From Prosthecobacter sp. (GTDB lineage Bacteria > Verrucomicrobiota > Verrucomicrobiia > Verrucomicrobiales > Verrucomicrobiaceae), in NCBI GenBank assembly GCA_030827515.1, contig JAUREI010000019.1, positions 1 to 35,474 on the forward strand: a stretch of DNA of 35,474 nt, in the 5' to 3' direction. The translations under genes and the position numbers were made by a program. The notes under the pieces are model-generated. The model worked only from the letters and a program-made list of their open reading frames with translations. It was not told the DNA's origin and ran no database searches. This document shows, in pieces, positions 25,423 to 34,777 of this stretch. Each line of letters starts with the position of its first letter. The stretch's first letter is position 1.

Positions 25423-28359
25423 ATGATACTTCGCACCGTTTTCCTGCTGGTGGTCGCCACCTTCGCGGCCGCAGCGCCCGATTTTGAGCGCGAGGTGGCG
25501 CCGATTCTTGAGTCGCGCTGTCTGTCTTGCCATGCGGCCGGCAGTGCCAAGGGCGATGTCCGTCTCGACACCCGTGCCGGGGCGCTGGAACACCTGGTTG
25601 CCGGCCGGCCCGACGCCAGTTCCCTGATCGAGCAGGTCAGTGGCCCTGAACCTGACATGCCCAAAAAGGAGAAGCCCCTGACCGCCGCGCAGGTGGACAT
25701 CCTGCGTCGGTGGGTGCAGGACGGAGCGCCCTGGCCGGAGTCGCGCGTGCTAGTCGACCGCCCGGCGCGTGATTTGGAATGGTGGAGTCTCCGGGAGATC
25801 CGCAGCCCGGCCCTTCAGGGACAGCAGGCCAATCCGGTGGACTACCTGCTGGAGGCGAGGCTGGCCGAACGGGGTCTCAGGCCGGTGGCTGAAGCCGACG
25901 CGGTCACCCTGATTCGCCGGCTGAGCTACGACCTCACGGGCCTGCCGCCCTCGCCCGAACAGGTGGCAGCGTTTGCCGCCGATTACAGCCGCCACGCAGG
26001 GCCTGCGGTCGATGCGGCAGCCAGGCGTCTGATGGCCTCTCCGGCGTTCGGGGAAAAATGGGGCCAGCACTGGCTCGACCTCGTCCGCTACGCCGAGACG
26101 CACGGCTACGACAAGGACAAGCCGCGCTCCAACGCCTGGCCGTACCGGGATTATGTCATCCGGAGCCTCAACGGCGACAAACCCTATGACCGCTTCGTGC
26201 AGGAGCAGATTGCCGGTGACGCCTTGTATTCCGGCGATCCCGACGGCGTGCTGGGTCTCGGCTTTCTCGCCGCCGGTCCCTGGGATTTCATCGGTCACAC
26301 GGAGGTCGGCGAGGGCAAGGTCGACGGCCGCATCGCCAAGCATCTCGACCGTGATGAAATGATCTCCGCCGTCTTCAACGTCTTCACCAGCACGACGGTT
26401 CAGTGCGCCCAGTGCCATCACCACAAGTTCGATCCGGTGACGATGCAGGACTACTACCGCCTGCACGCCGTCTTTGCCGCCGTCGACCGTGCCGAACGGG
26501 TGTACACCGGATTGCCGCCCGACCAGGAACGGCGGCGCAACGCGCTGCTCGCGAAGGTCAATACCCTGAAGGCTGAACGGAGTCGTCTGCAAAGCGAGGC
26601 CAAACGCGAACTCGGAGCGCGCACCTCGGGGATTGAGCGACGCCTGGATGAACTCAAGTTGAAGCATGGCTCGCCCCTTCGCCCGCAGTATGGCTGGCAC
26701 AGCCAGATCTCCAAAGTTCAGGAGACGGTCAAGTGGGTGCAGCTTGATCTCGGCAAGCCGCAGGGGGTCGAACAGATCCGGCTCATTCCAGCGTACGACA
26801 CCTACAACGGCATCGGCGCCGGTTTTGGATTTCCAGTTCGCTATCAGGTCGAGGTAGGCAACGACGCCGAGTTTAAGCAGGGCGTGCGACGGGTTCGCGA
26901 TGCCACCGCCACCGACCAAGCCAATCCCCGTCATGGCGAGATCCTGATCGACGTCGGTGGTGAGGCCGTGCGCTATCTGCGTGTCACCGCCACCCGTCTC
27001 GCGCTGCGCCAGGATGACTACATCTTTGCTCTCGGTGAGTTGCAGGCGATCGGTGGTGAGAACCATGACAATCTTGCCCTGGGGGCCGCGGTGCATTCCC
27101 TCGACAGTATTGAGGCGGCGCCACGATGGGGTCGGGCCAATCTCACGGATGGCATCTGGCATCGCGAAGTGGGTGATCCCGGCGTTCTCGCCGAACTGCG
27201 TGAACTGGAGGCACAAAAGGAGGCCATCGAGAAGGAGTTGACCGATCCTGCCCGCGAAACGCGCCTGCAGGCCATCGCCGCGGAGCTCGCCGTGTTGAAT
27301 CCCGAACTCGCAGCCTTTCCCAAGGGGGAGGTGGTGTATGCCGCAGCCACCGACTTCAATGCGCAGGGCCGATTCCTCCCGACCGGCGGCCGGGCGCGCG
27401 AGATTCGCCTGCTGCAACGCGGTGACATTCGCTCACCCGGCGACCTCATGCGTCCAGGCCTCCCACCGCTTTGGCCCGGAGCGCCGGAGCAGTTCGATGT
27501 GAAAGCGGACACCCCCGAAGCCGACGCCCGCGCCGAACTCGCCCGGGCAATCACGGCGGGCGGGAACCCGCTGTTCTGGCGCAGCATCGTCAACCGGCTC
27601 TGGCTGTGGACCTTCGGGCAGGGGCTTGTTGCCAGCCCCAATGATTTCGGGCGCATGGGTCAGCCGCCGAGCCACCCCGAACTGCTGGAGTTCCTCGCCG
27701 CCCGGCTGCGCGACGATCCGCGTCACTCGCTCAAGGACATTGTCAGGCTGCTGGTCACCAGTCGCGCCTATCGCCGGGCCACGGTGCACGACGAGGGTAA
27801 CGCCCGCATTGACGCCAACAATGAGCTTCTCTGGCGAGCCAATCGCCGACGCCTGACCGCCGAGGAATTTCGCGACAGCCTCTTGCAGGTGGCCGGTGTC
27901 CTGCGACTTGAACCGCGCGGTGGATCGAGTTTTCAGGATTTTGTCATCGAGAAGCCCCAGCACTCGCCGCATTACCAGTATCATCTCCATGATCCGAACG
28001 ATCCGGCAGGCCACCGCCGCAGTGTCTATCGCTTCATCGTGCGCAGCCAGCCGCAGCCCTTCCTGACCAGCCTCGACTGCGCCGACCCTTCGCAAAGCGT
28101 GCCCCAGCGCGATGAATCCACCACGGCGCTGCAGGCACTTGCCCAGTGGAACAACCGCCTGGTTGAGGCCATGTCCATCCAGTTTGGCAAGCGTCTGGCC
28201 AAGGAGGCCGATCCCGTGACTGCGGCCTGCCTCGCTGCCCTGGGACGCCCGCCGACGAACGCGGAGCAGGTCGCCCTGGGTGGGCACCTCAAGGAACATG
28301 GCACCACCGCCCTGGCGCGGGTGATGTTCAACCTGAACGCCTTCGTTTACCTCGACTGA
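25423..28359 (+). CDS. PSD1 / planctomycete-type c-type cytochrome protein (PSCyt1-DUF1549-discoidin-like-DUF1553)
   Basis: Signal peptide; heme motif EREVAPILESRCLSCHAAGSAKGDVRLD; DUF1549 LIRRLSYDLTGLPPSPEQVAAF, TTVQCAQCHHHKFDPVTMQDYY; embedded VKWVQLDLGKPQGVEQIRLIP...DYIFALGELQ; DUF1553 NPLFWRSIVNRLWLWTFGQGLVASPNDFGRMGQPPSHPELLEFLA. Confidence 0.95.
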   Translation: MILRTVFLLVVATFAAAAPDFEREVAPILESRCLSCHAAGSAKGDVRLDTRAGALEHLVAGRPDASSLIEQVSGPEPDMPKKEKPLTAAQVDILRRWVQDGAPWPESRVLVDRPARDLEWWSLREIRSPALQGQQANPVDYLLEARLAERGLRPVAEADAVTLIRRLSYDLTGLPPSPEQVAAFAADYSRHAGPAVDAAARRLMASPAFGEKWGQHWLDLVRYAETHGYDKDKPRSNAWPYRDYVIRSLNGDKPYDRFVQEQIAGDALYSGDPDGVLGLGFLAAGPWDFIGHTEVGEGKVDGRIAKHLDRDEMISAVFNVFTSTTVQCAQCHHHKFDPVTMQDYYRLHAVFAAVDRAERVYTGLPPDQERRRNALLAKVNTLKAERSRLQSEAKRELGARTSGIERRLDELKLKHGSPLRPQYGWHSQISKVQETVKWVQLDLGKPQGVEQIRLIPAYDTYNGIGAGFGFPVRYQVEVGNDAEFKQGVRRVRDATATDQANPRHGEILIDVGGEAVRYLRVTATRLALRQDDYIFALGELQAIGGENHDNLALGAAVHSLDSIEAAPRWGRANLTDGIWHREVGDPGVLAELRELEAQKEAIEKELTDPARETRLQAIAAELAVLNPELAAFPKGEVVYAAATDFNAQGRFLPTGGRAREIRLLQRGDIRSPGDLMRPGLPPLWPGAPEQFDVKADTPEADARAELARAITAGGNPLFWRSIVNRLWLWTFGQGLVASPNDFGRMGQPPSHPELLEFLAARLRDDPRHSLKDIVRLLVTSRAYRRATVHDEGNARIDANNELLWRANRRRLTAEEFRDSLLQVAGVLRLEPRGGSSFQDFVIEKPQHSPHYQYHLHDPNDPAGHRRSVYRFIVRSQPQPFLTSLDCADPSQSVPQRDESTTALQALAQWNNRLVEAMSIQFGKRLAKEADPVTAACLAALGRPPTNAEQVALGGHLKEHGTTALARVMFNLNAFVYLD

Positions 28360-28363
28360 TGTC

Positions 28364-29794
28364 ATGAACCGCCGACACCTGCTCTCCTCCCTGCCTGGTC
28401 TCGCCCTGGCCGACCTATTGCTGCGCGATGGCGCTCTTGCCGCCTCCGGCGTGCTGAATGCCGGCCTGCATCATCCACCCCGTGCCAAGCGGGTCGTGCA
28501 GCTTTTCATGGCTGGCGCCGCCAGCCATCTCGATCTCCGGGATCACAAGCCGCTGCTGAAGCAGAAAGACGGGCAGCCTTGGGACCCCGGTGAGAAGGTG
28601 GAACTCTTCCAGAGCACGCCCGGTGCCTGCTTTGCCAGTCCCTGGTCCTTCCGGGCCCACGGTGAGTCGGGCAAGATGTTGAGCGACATTGTCGCGCCAC
28701 TGGGTGATGTGGTGGATGACATTGCCTTCGTCCACAACGTCGTCGGCAAGACCGGTGTGCACAGCCAGGGCACGCTTCTGCAGACGACGGGCTTCCAGTT
28801 GCCCGGATTCCCCAGCGCGGGCTCGTGGGTCAGCCACGCTCTCGGCAGCGAGAGCGACAACCTGCCGTCTTTTGTCGTTTTGCCCGACCATCGTGGACTG
28901 GCCTCCAATGGTGCCAAGAACTGGGCCAGCGCTTTTTTGCCCGCCCAGCATCAGGGGACCGTCATCCGCCCTGGAAGTGAGGCACCCGTGGCTGACCTGC
29001 TGCCACCCGCCTCCGTCGCCCCCGCCGCCGATCGCGCCGGACTTGATGTCCTTGCTCGGCTGAATGCCGCCCACGCGCGGGAACGTACCGGTGACGACCG
29101 CCTGCAGGCGCGGGTGCGAAGCTACCAGCTCGCCGCCGCCATGCAGCTCAGTGCCACCGATGCGCTCGACGTTGATGGCGAGCCGCGGCATATCCGGGAG
29201 ATGTATGGCCTGGCCTCGGAAGGCCCCGGTGTCGAGGATACCACGATCAACGTCAAGGCCGAGACGGAATTCTTTGGGCGCAAGTGCCTCGTCGCGCGCC
29301 GCCTGCTCGAGCGTGGCGTCCGTTTCGTGCAGATCTGGAGCGGCAACGACAACGGCTTTCCGCGCCGGAACTGGGACAGCCACGAGGACGTCAAGCGTGA
29401 CCATGAACCGCTCGCCCTTGGCATGGCGCGCGGAGCGGCGGCTCTCATCAAGGACCTCAGGCAGCGCGGCATGCTGGACGACACGATCCTCCTCTGGACC
29501 ACCGAATTCGGTCGCATGCCTTGCTCCCAGGGCAGCCGTGGCCGTGACCACAACCCCTTCGTTTTCACCAACTGGCTCTGCGGGGGCGGGGTCAAGGGCG
29601 GCACCTACGGTGAAAGCGATGCCTGGGGATTCCGCCCGGCCGATCCAGGTCGAGCCACCACGGTCTATGACATCCATGCCACTGTGATGCACCTGCTTGG
29701 CATCGATCATGAGCGCCTGACCGTTCGCCACAATAGCATTGACCGCCGATTGACGGATGTTCACGGCCATGTCTTGACCGACCTGCTGGCCTGA
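28364..29794 (+). CDS. DUF1501 domain-containing secreted protein
   Basis: MNRRHLLSSLPGLALADLLL leader; AKRVVQLFMAGAASHLDLRDHKPLLKQKDGQPWD; ERGVRFVQIWSGNDNGFPRRNWDSHEDVKRDH; TILLWTTEFGRMPCSQGSRGRDHNPFVFTNWLCGGGVKGG. Starts 5 bp after the PSD1 gene. Confidence 0.95.
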   Translation: MNRRHLLSSLPGLALADLLLRDGALAASGVLNAGLHHPPRAKRVVQLFMAGAASHLDLRDHKPLLKQKDGQPWDPGEKVELFQSTPGACFASPWSFRAHGESGKMLSDIVAPLGDVVDDIAFVHNVVGKTGVHSQGTLLQTTGFQLPGFPSAGSWVSHALGSESDNLPSFVVLPDHRGLASNGAKNWASAFLPAQHQGTVIRPGSEAPVADLLPPASVAPAADRAGLDVLARLNAAHARERTGDDRLQARVRSYQLAAAMQLSATDALDVDGEPRHIREMYGLASEGPGVEDTTINVKAETEFFGRKCLVARRLLERGVRFVQIWSGNDNGFPRRNWDSHEDVKRDHEPLALGMARGAAALIKDLRQRGMLDDTILLWTTEFGRMPCSQGSRGRDHNPFVFTNWLCGGGVKGGTYGESDAWGFRPADPGRATTVYDIHATVMHLLGIDHERLTVRHNSIDRRLTDVHGHVLTDLLA

Positions 29795-29864
29795 GGACGC
29801 ACGATCACCCACGGCAAGGATAAAGAAGCGATGGAAGCATCCGTCTCCCACGTTACCATGGGGC

Positions 29865-30506
29865 ATGCCAGCCAAAGTCCTGACCATCCTGCTCACCGAC
29901 GACCATGCCGTTGTCCGCAACGGCTTTCGTCACATCCTCGCGGCGGAATGGGACATGGAGGTGGTGGGCGAGGCTTCCAATGGCCGTGAGGCGGTTGAAA
30001 TGGCTGACCGGCTCAAGCCCGATGTGGTCGTCATGGATGTGACCATGCCGGAACTCAACGGAATTGAGGCCGCCCGCCGGATCTGCAAGGCCTGTCCGCG
30101 CACCCGTATCCTGGCCCTGTCGATGCACAAGGATGCGGTCTATGTGCGCGAAATCCTGAGGGCCGGTGCGCACGGATACCTCCTCAAGGACTCGAGTCAG
30201 GCCGATTTCCTCTCGGCGGTGCGGGCTGTCGCCGTTGGCAAGGGCTGGCTCAGTCCCGAGGTTTCCGACGCGGTGCTGGATGACTACCGGCGCCACGTCA
30301 GCAATCCGGTTGACCTGCTTTCCACGCGCGAGCGTGAGGTGCTGCAACTCATTGCGGAAAGCAAAACCAACAAGGAGATTGCCTCGGCCCTGCATCTCAG
30401 CGTGTACACCGTCGAGGCGCATCGTTCGCGCATCATGGAAAAGCTGAACCTGCACTCGATCGGAGAATTGGTTCGTTTTGCCATGCGCAACGGACTCATC
30501 GACTGA
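29865..30506 (+). CDS. NarL/LuxR-type response regulator
   Basis: ILLTDDHAVVRNGFRHILA, DVVVMDVTMPELNGIEAAR, GAHGYLLKDSSQ, HTH LSTREREVLQLIAESKTNKEIASALHLSVYTVEAHRSRIMEKLNLHS. Confidence 0.95.
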   Translation: MPAKVLTILLTDDHAVVRNGFRHILAAEWDMEVVGEASNGREAVEMADRLKPDVVVMDVTMPELNGIEAARRICKACPRTRILALSMHKDAVYVREILRAGAHGYLLKDSSQADFLSAVRAVAVGKGWLSPEVSDAVLDDYRRHVSNPVDLLSTREREVLQLIAESKTNKEIASALHLSVYTVEAHRSRIMEKLNLHSIGELVRFAMRNGLID

Positions 30507-30515
30507 GGGATTTTC

Positions 30516-31838
30516 ATGCCGGACCAATGGCTCATTCTCGGGAGGCGGGTGAACGAGCGCACCGTCCTGCGTGGTCTGATTGCTGGATTCGGCACGGTCA
30601 TGCTGCTGCTCGGGGCGGCTGGCTGGCTGGCAGTGCACGAAGGACGGTCCATCCGTCTGAATGCCGAGGAACTGATGCGCGAGCAGGTGCTTGTCACCCG
30701 TCTGCTGCATGAGGCGCAAGTTGAGGAAGATGCACTTGCGCTGGCACTGCACCGGTTGACGAGTTCGGCGGAACTGGCGGAGCGCGCGGAACGCGTTCAC
30801 GAACTGGAAGAGGCCGATCGCGCCATCGCACGCCTGGCCGCTCAGGCGAGCATGACGGCGCAGGCGGAGCCCTGGCGGCACCTGGCGGCGGCGACCCGGC
30901 TTTTTTCCGAGGGAGTGCGCCAGGCCTTCGAGGTCCAGGGCAATGTCCCCCGTGAAAGCATGGAGCGTCTGTTCTCCGCTCATGATGAGGTTGTGCGCCT
31001 GATTCACGGCCTGATTCTGGAGAGCACGGACCATCTGGAGACGCTGGATCTGCGCCTCTCCGGCCACCTGCGCACCCTGGCCGGGAAGTCCGCGCTGCTG
31101 CTGGGATCGGCAGTTCTGTTGTCCTGTGCCTGCGCGGCGGGTACCATTGGTTACGTGCGGGCCAGTATCCGGCACATTGAGGCGCAGGCGGATGAACTTC
31201 ATCGTGTGTCGTGGCACATGCTGCAAGGCCAGGAGGAGGCGGCTCGGCGCTTCAGTCATGAACTCCATGATGAACTGGGCCAGTCGCTCGCCGCGGTTCG
31301 CGCCAACCTCGTTGCGCGTTCCGGACCCGACGAGGCGCACCGCCGGGCCGACTGCCTGCAGTTGGTCGATTCGGCGATCGCCAACGTGCGCGAACTTTCC
31401 CAGCTGCTGAGGCCTGTGATCCTCGATGACTTTGGTCTGGATGCCGGCCTGCGCTGGCTGACCGAGGGATTTGCACAGCGGACGCGGCTGCAGGTGGATT
31501 ACGAGTCCGATCTTGCCGAGCGTCTGCACAGTGATCTCGAAACGCACCTATTCCGCATTGGACAGGAGGCACTCACCAACGTCGCCCGGCATTCCGGGGC
31601 GACGCGGGTCTCCCTGCACCTGCGCACCGAAGACGGCCGCGTGCGACTGGACATTGAGGACAACGGCAGGGGGCTGCCGGCGGACATGACTTCCACGCGT
31701 CCGGGCCTGGGGTTGACCGGCATGCGCGCACGTGCCCGTCAATGTGGAGGCATTTTGGAAATTGAACCCGTGTCACCACACGGGCTCGCTCTGCGTGTCG
31801 ATGTGCCCCTGCGGCCAGCCGAACCCGAGCGGGCTTAG
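30516..31838 (+). CDS. Membrane histidine kinase (HisKA_3/NarL type) with two TM segments flanking an extracytoplasmic helical domain
   Basis: TM1 GLIAGFGTVMLLLGAAGWLAV, TM2 ALLLGSAVLLSCACAAGTIGYV; RRFSHELHDELGQSLAAVRANL; LFRIGQEALTNVARHSGATRV; RPGLGLTGMRARARQCGG. Confidence 0.92.
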   Translation: MPDQWLILGRRVNERTVLRGLIAGFGTVMLLLGAAGWLAVHEGRSIRLNAEELMREQVLVTRLLHEAQVEEDALALALHRLTSSAELAERAERVHELEEADRAIARLAAQASMTAQAEPWRHLAAATRLFSEGVRQAFEVQGNVPRESMERLFSAHDEVVRLIHGLILESTDHLETLDLRLSGHLRTLAGKSALLLGSAVLLSCACAAGTIGYVRASIRHIEAQADELHRVSWHMLQGQEEAARRFSHELHDELGQSLAAVRANLVARSGPDEAHRRADCLQLVDSAIANVRELSQLLRPVILDDFGLDAGLRWLTEGFAQRTRLQVDYESDLAERLHSDLETHLFRIGQEALTNVARHSGATRVSLHLRTEDGRVRLDIEDNGRGLPADMTSTRPGLGLTGMRARARQCGGILEIEPVSPHGLALRVDVPLRPAEPERA

Positions 31839-31869
31839 GCGTCCGCTTGCATTCCGCGCAAGCCCGCCG

Positions 31870-32775
31870 ATGCATGGGCGCTTGAGCGCTTCCGCCACGC
31901 CAGCCGCCGCCGCAGCCTTCGACTTTCGCCGGGGTGCCTCCTGGATGTTGCTGTCGCTGGCGGGTTTCACCGGCATGGCCCTGCTGGTCCGCCACTTGGG
32001 AGCGGTGCGCGGCATCAGTGCCTGGTGGGCGCTCTTCTTCCGTGCGACAGCGGGCATGGCGGTTGTCTGGCTGGTGTTTGCCCCCGGCGGGCGGGTCAGT
32101 TTCCGGCGCGCGCTGTGCGGTCGCCTGCTGGTGACGCGCGGCGTCATTGGCGCACTTGGCACCGCTGCCTATTACGTGACGCTGCCGTTGCTGGGAGCCG
32201 GCAAGGCGACGCTCATTGGCAATACCTGGGCGGTATGGGCCGCCCTGCTGGCGACGTTTCTTCTGGGTGAGCGACTCGGACTGCGGCGTCTCGCCGGCAT
32301 ACTGTGCGCCGTGGCCGGGGTGGCCTGCCTGACCGGCCTGCATGGCGGTGACTTCACCCGGGTCGGCCTCGCCGAAGGCATCGCCCTGGGAGGAGCCTTT
32401 GCCGCGGCGCTGGTGGTCGTTGTCATCCGCCAACTCACCCTGACCGAAACCAGCGGCACCATCTTTGCCTCGCAGTGTCTCTATGCCGGAGTGCTGGCGC
32501 TGCCCTTTCTGTTCACCCTGCCGCTGCCGGGCGCCCTGGACGCCGGACTGCTGACCGCCGCGGCCCTTCTGGCGGCCCTGGGGCAACTGGCGATGACCGA
32601 GGGGTTTCGTTACCTGCCGGTCAGCACCGGCGGCGCTTTTCAAATTCTGCTACCGCTCGTGCTCACCTTGGCCGGGGTGCTGTTTTTTGACGAGCCGTTC
32701 ACCCTGGCGCAGGCTGCCGGTGCCGCTCTGATTCTGGCCGGCTGCCACCTGACGGTCGCGGCACGCCGGGCGTGA
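31870..32775 (+). CDS. EamA/DMT superfamily transporter
   Basis: About 10 TM segments in two halves; LLGAGKATLIGNTWAVWAALLATFLLGERLGLRRLAGILCAVAGVACL; second half LVLTLAGVLFFDEPFTLAQAAGAALILAGC. Confidence 0.85.
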   Translation: MHGRLSASATPAAAAAFDFRRGASWMLLSLAGFTGMALLVRHLGAVRGISAWWALFFRATAGMAVVWLVFAPGGRVSFRRALCGRLLVTRGVIGALGTAAYYVTLPLLGAGKATLIGNTWAVWAALLATFLLGERLGLRRLAGILCAVAGVACLTGLHGGDFTRVGLAEGIALGGAFAAALVVVVIRQLTLTETSGTIFASQCLYAGVLALPFLFTLPLPGALDAGLLTAAALLAALGQLAMTEGFRYLPVSTGGAFQILLPLVLTLAGVLFFDEPFTLAQAAGAALILAGCHLTVAARRA

Positions 32776-32781
32776 GACAAT

Positions 32782-33726
32782 TCACGGTTTTTTCTTCGCC
32801 TTTTCGGGCAGTCCCTGGCCGGGCTTGAGGTCCAGGTTGGCCTTTAGGTCGGCTTCGCTGATGCTGGAGACCACCCCGGCGGCCGGCACTTCCGCCTGGG
32901 CCGTCCAGAGGATGGCGTTGAGCACGAGCTTGCGCTGGTCATCACTGGCCCAACCCTGGTGAAAATGACCACCGGTAAAACCGAAACCGCGTCCGCCTCC
33001 GGCATTCTCCGAGGCCCAGGCAACGTGCTGCTGGTCACCGCGCGCGACCGATGCCCGCACCGCCGGATTGCCACTGTGATGGCCGTCGGGACGGCTCATC
33101 GTCGATTCCGGGGCGACATCGCTGAGGATGGGGGTGACACCCTTCATGCCCTCGCGAAAGCGCATGTGGAAATACCATTCGTCGAGCGAACCGAAGGGTT
33201 GGACTCCGTTGGCGACCGGGTGGGACGGCAGGGTTTTAAAGTTGGCCTGCCAGTGCGGATTGACACTCCAGTCGACCTCGAAGCAACCGCCCATCCAGTC
33301 GAGGAACTCCTTCTGGCCCTTTTCCAGGGTCGGCTCGACGGCGTAATGGATCGTCACAAAACCGCAGCCGCGCTTCATCTCCCGGTCAAGCTGCGCCAGT
33401 CGATCCTCTTGAAGGGCCGGATGGCGCGGACCGCCGTCGGCATACATGACGACCGTGTCCGCCGAGGCGAGTTCCTCGGCCGACGGCCACTCGCCATTGA
33501 GGTGGTGCAGGATTTCCACACGGTCGGCCGCGCCCTGTTCCAGGCACTTTTTGAAGAGCAGGATGCCGGCGTTATGCTCGTGCTGGCCGGGGCCATGCGA
33601 GGGGCTGCCGGCGATCAGGACGACGCGTTTTTTCCCCGCCGGTGCCGCGCCGGCCGTTTCCGGTGAGCACTGGGACTGCAGCAGGACGAGGCCGAGGACG
33701 GCGAGGGCGGGAAGGAGGAATTTCAT
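32782..33726 (-). CDS. Secreted ThuA domain-containing protein
   Basis: Leader MKFLLPALAVLGLVLLQSQCSP; KRVVLIAGSPSHGPGQHEHNAG; MYADGGPRHPALQ; GCGFVTIHYAVEP; WHFHMRF-like EWYFHMRFREGMKGVTPILSD. Confidence 0.87.
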   Translation of the reverse strand: MKFLLPALAVLGLVLLQSQCSPETAGAAPAGKKRVVLIAGSPSHGPGQHEHNAGILLFKKCLEQGAADRVEILHHLNGEWPSAEELASADTVVMYADGGPRHPALQEDRLAQLDREMKRGCGFVTIHYAVEPTLEKGQKEFLDWMGGCFEVDWSVNPHWQANFKTLPSHPVANGVQPFGSLDEWYFHMRFREGMKGVTPILSDVAPESTMSRPDGHHSGNPAVRASVARGDQQHVAWASENAGGGRGFGFTGGHFHQGWASDDQRKLVLNAILWTAQAEVPAAGVVSSISEADLKANLDLKPGQGLPEKAKKKP

Positions 33727-33733
33727 GCGGGGC

Positions 33734-34777
33734 TCAGGGGAACGCAGCCGGGGGGGCGGCCTTTTCAAGCGGTTGCTGCAGCAGTGTGGCTTGCCAGCCG
33801 AGCAGGCCGAACAAACCGAAGCCGAAGGCATTCAGGCTGCCGTGGATTTGCCACATGCGCGCCAGAGGCAGAGCCAGTTCGGGAAGCAGGGAACGCAGGC
33901 CGAATCCCAAAGCCAGCAGCATGGCCACGAGCAGCGAGGCGCCGGAGAGGAGAAATCCGAGGCTGGGCCACCGGCCCGCAGGGCGGCGGAGGCCGCAGAC
34001 CAGTTGCACCAACGCCACACCGAGTGCGCCCAACACCAGGACAGCCACGGCCAGATGTTCCAGGTGTGGCAGCATTCCGAAATGTGTGCAGGTGATGCCG
34101 GCGGCGACCAGCGGCACGCCGGCCAGGATGGCGAGACAGGTGCCCCGCGTAAGCTGGCCGGGATGGGCACGCGCCTGAAGGCCGGCGATCAGCGGCAGGG
34201 TGAAGCCGGCATGATGAAAATGCGCCGCCGTCAGCAGGACGATGAGCGGGTTGAACTGCCATGGGGTCAAGCCGGCCCGGTGGGCGACCAGCCAGGCCGC
34301 ACCGATGGCGGGGAAAACCTGAGCCAGGTCGAGAGTCAGGCCCGCCAGGCCGGGAGGCCCTGTGGTCAACCAGCGCTCCAGCAACCGGTGGACACGATGC
34401 AGCCGAATCCCCAACCAGGGCAGGGACAGCAGGAAGGCTGTAGGCACGAGATGACCGGCCGCGGCGTCGAAGAATGCCGTCGGCGGTGCGGGCACCGTCA
34501 ACAGAGAGAGGCCCGCCAGGCAGGCCGCGGTGTCTTCGACAAGGTTGTGCCATCCAGCCTTGGCCCCGGGCAGCAGGCCGCGCCCGAGCGGCATCAGCAC
34601 GAGCAGGGAAAAGAGCAGCAGGGCAAGGATCCAGAAGTCACCCGGCGCCACGTGCAGTCGAATAGAGGCTGGCTCCTTCAACGGCAGGCCACAGTCGCCT
34701 GCAGGAAAAGCCTTCATCACCCAGGCCAGCAGGGCGAGCATGGCGACCCAGACAAGCAGTGAAGTCACGAGTTTCAT
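33734..34777 (-). CDS. YndJ-like polytopic membrane protein
   Basis: Many TM segments; QFNPLIVLLTAAHFHHAGFTLPLIAGL signature; QIHGSLNAFGFGLFGLLGW. ATG at 34777. Confidence 0.7.
   Translation of the reverse strand: MKLVTSLLVWVAMLALLAWVMKAFPAGDCGLPLKEPASIRLHVAPGDFWILALLLFSLLVLMPLGRGLLPGAKAGWHNLVEDTAACLAGLSLLTVPAPPTAFFDAAAGHLVPTAFLLSLPWLGIRLHRVHRLLERWLTTGPPGLAGLTLDLAQVFPAIGAAWLVAHRAGLTPWQFNPLIVLLTAAHFHHAGFTLPLIAGLQARAHPGQLTRGTCLAILAGVPLVAAGITCTHFGMLPHLEHLAVAVLVLGALGVALVQLVCGLRRPAGRWPSLGFLLSGASLLVAMLLALGFGLRSLLPELALPLARMWQIHGSLNAFGFGLFGLLGWQATLLQQPLEKAAPPAAFP

Noticed and set aside
25750-27417. 555-aa minus-strand ORF within the PSD1 gene
   Set aside because: Mirror ORF of a highly recognisable coding frame; no motifs.
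28415-29920. 501-aa minus-strand ORF opposite DUF1501
   Set aside because: Shadow ORF; DUF1501 on + strand explains the coding signal.
29853-31547. 564-aa minus-strand ORF across RR2/HK2
   Set aside because: Mirror ORF spanning two recognised genes; no motifs.
33446-34762. 438-aa Gln/Gly-rich + strand ORF
   Set aside because: Antisense to the YndJ-like and ThuA genes; low-complexity Q/G/R composition expected from the complement of Leu/Ala/Pro-rich membrane protein codons.
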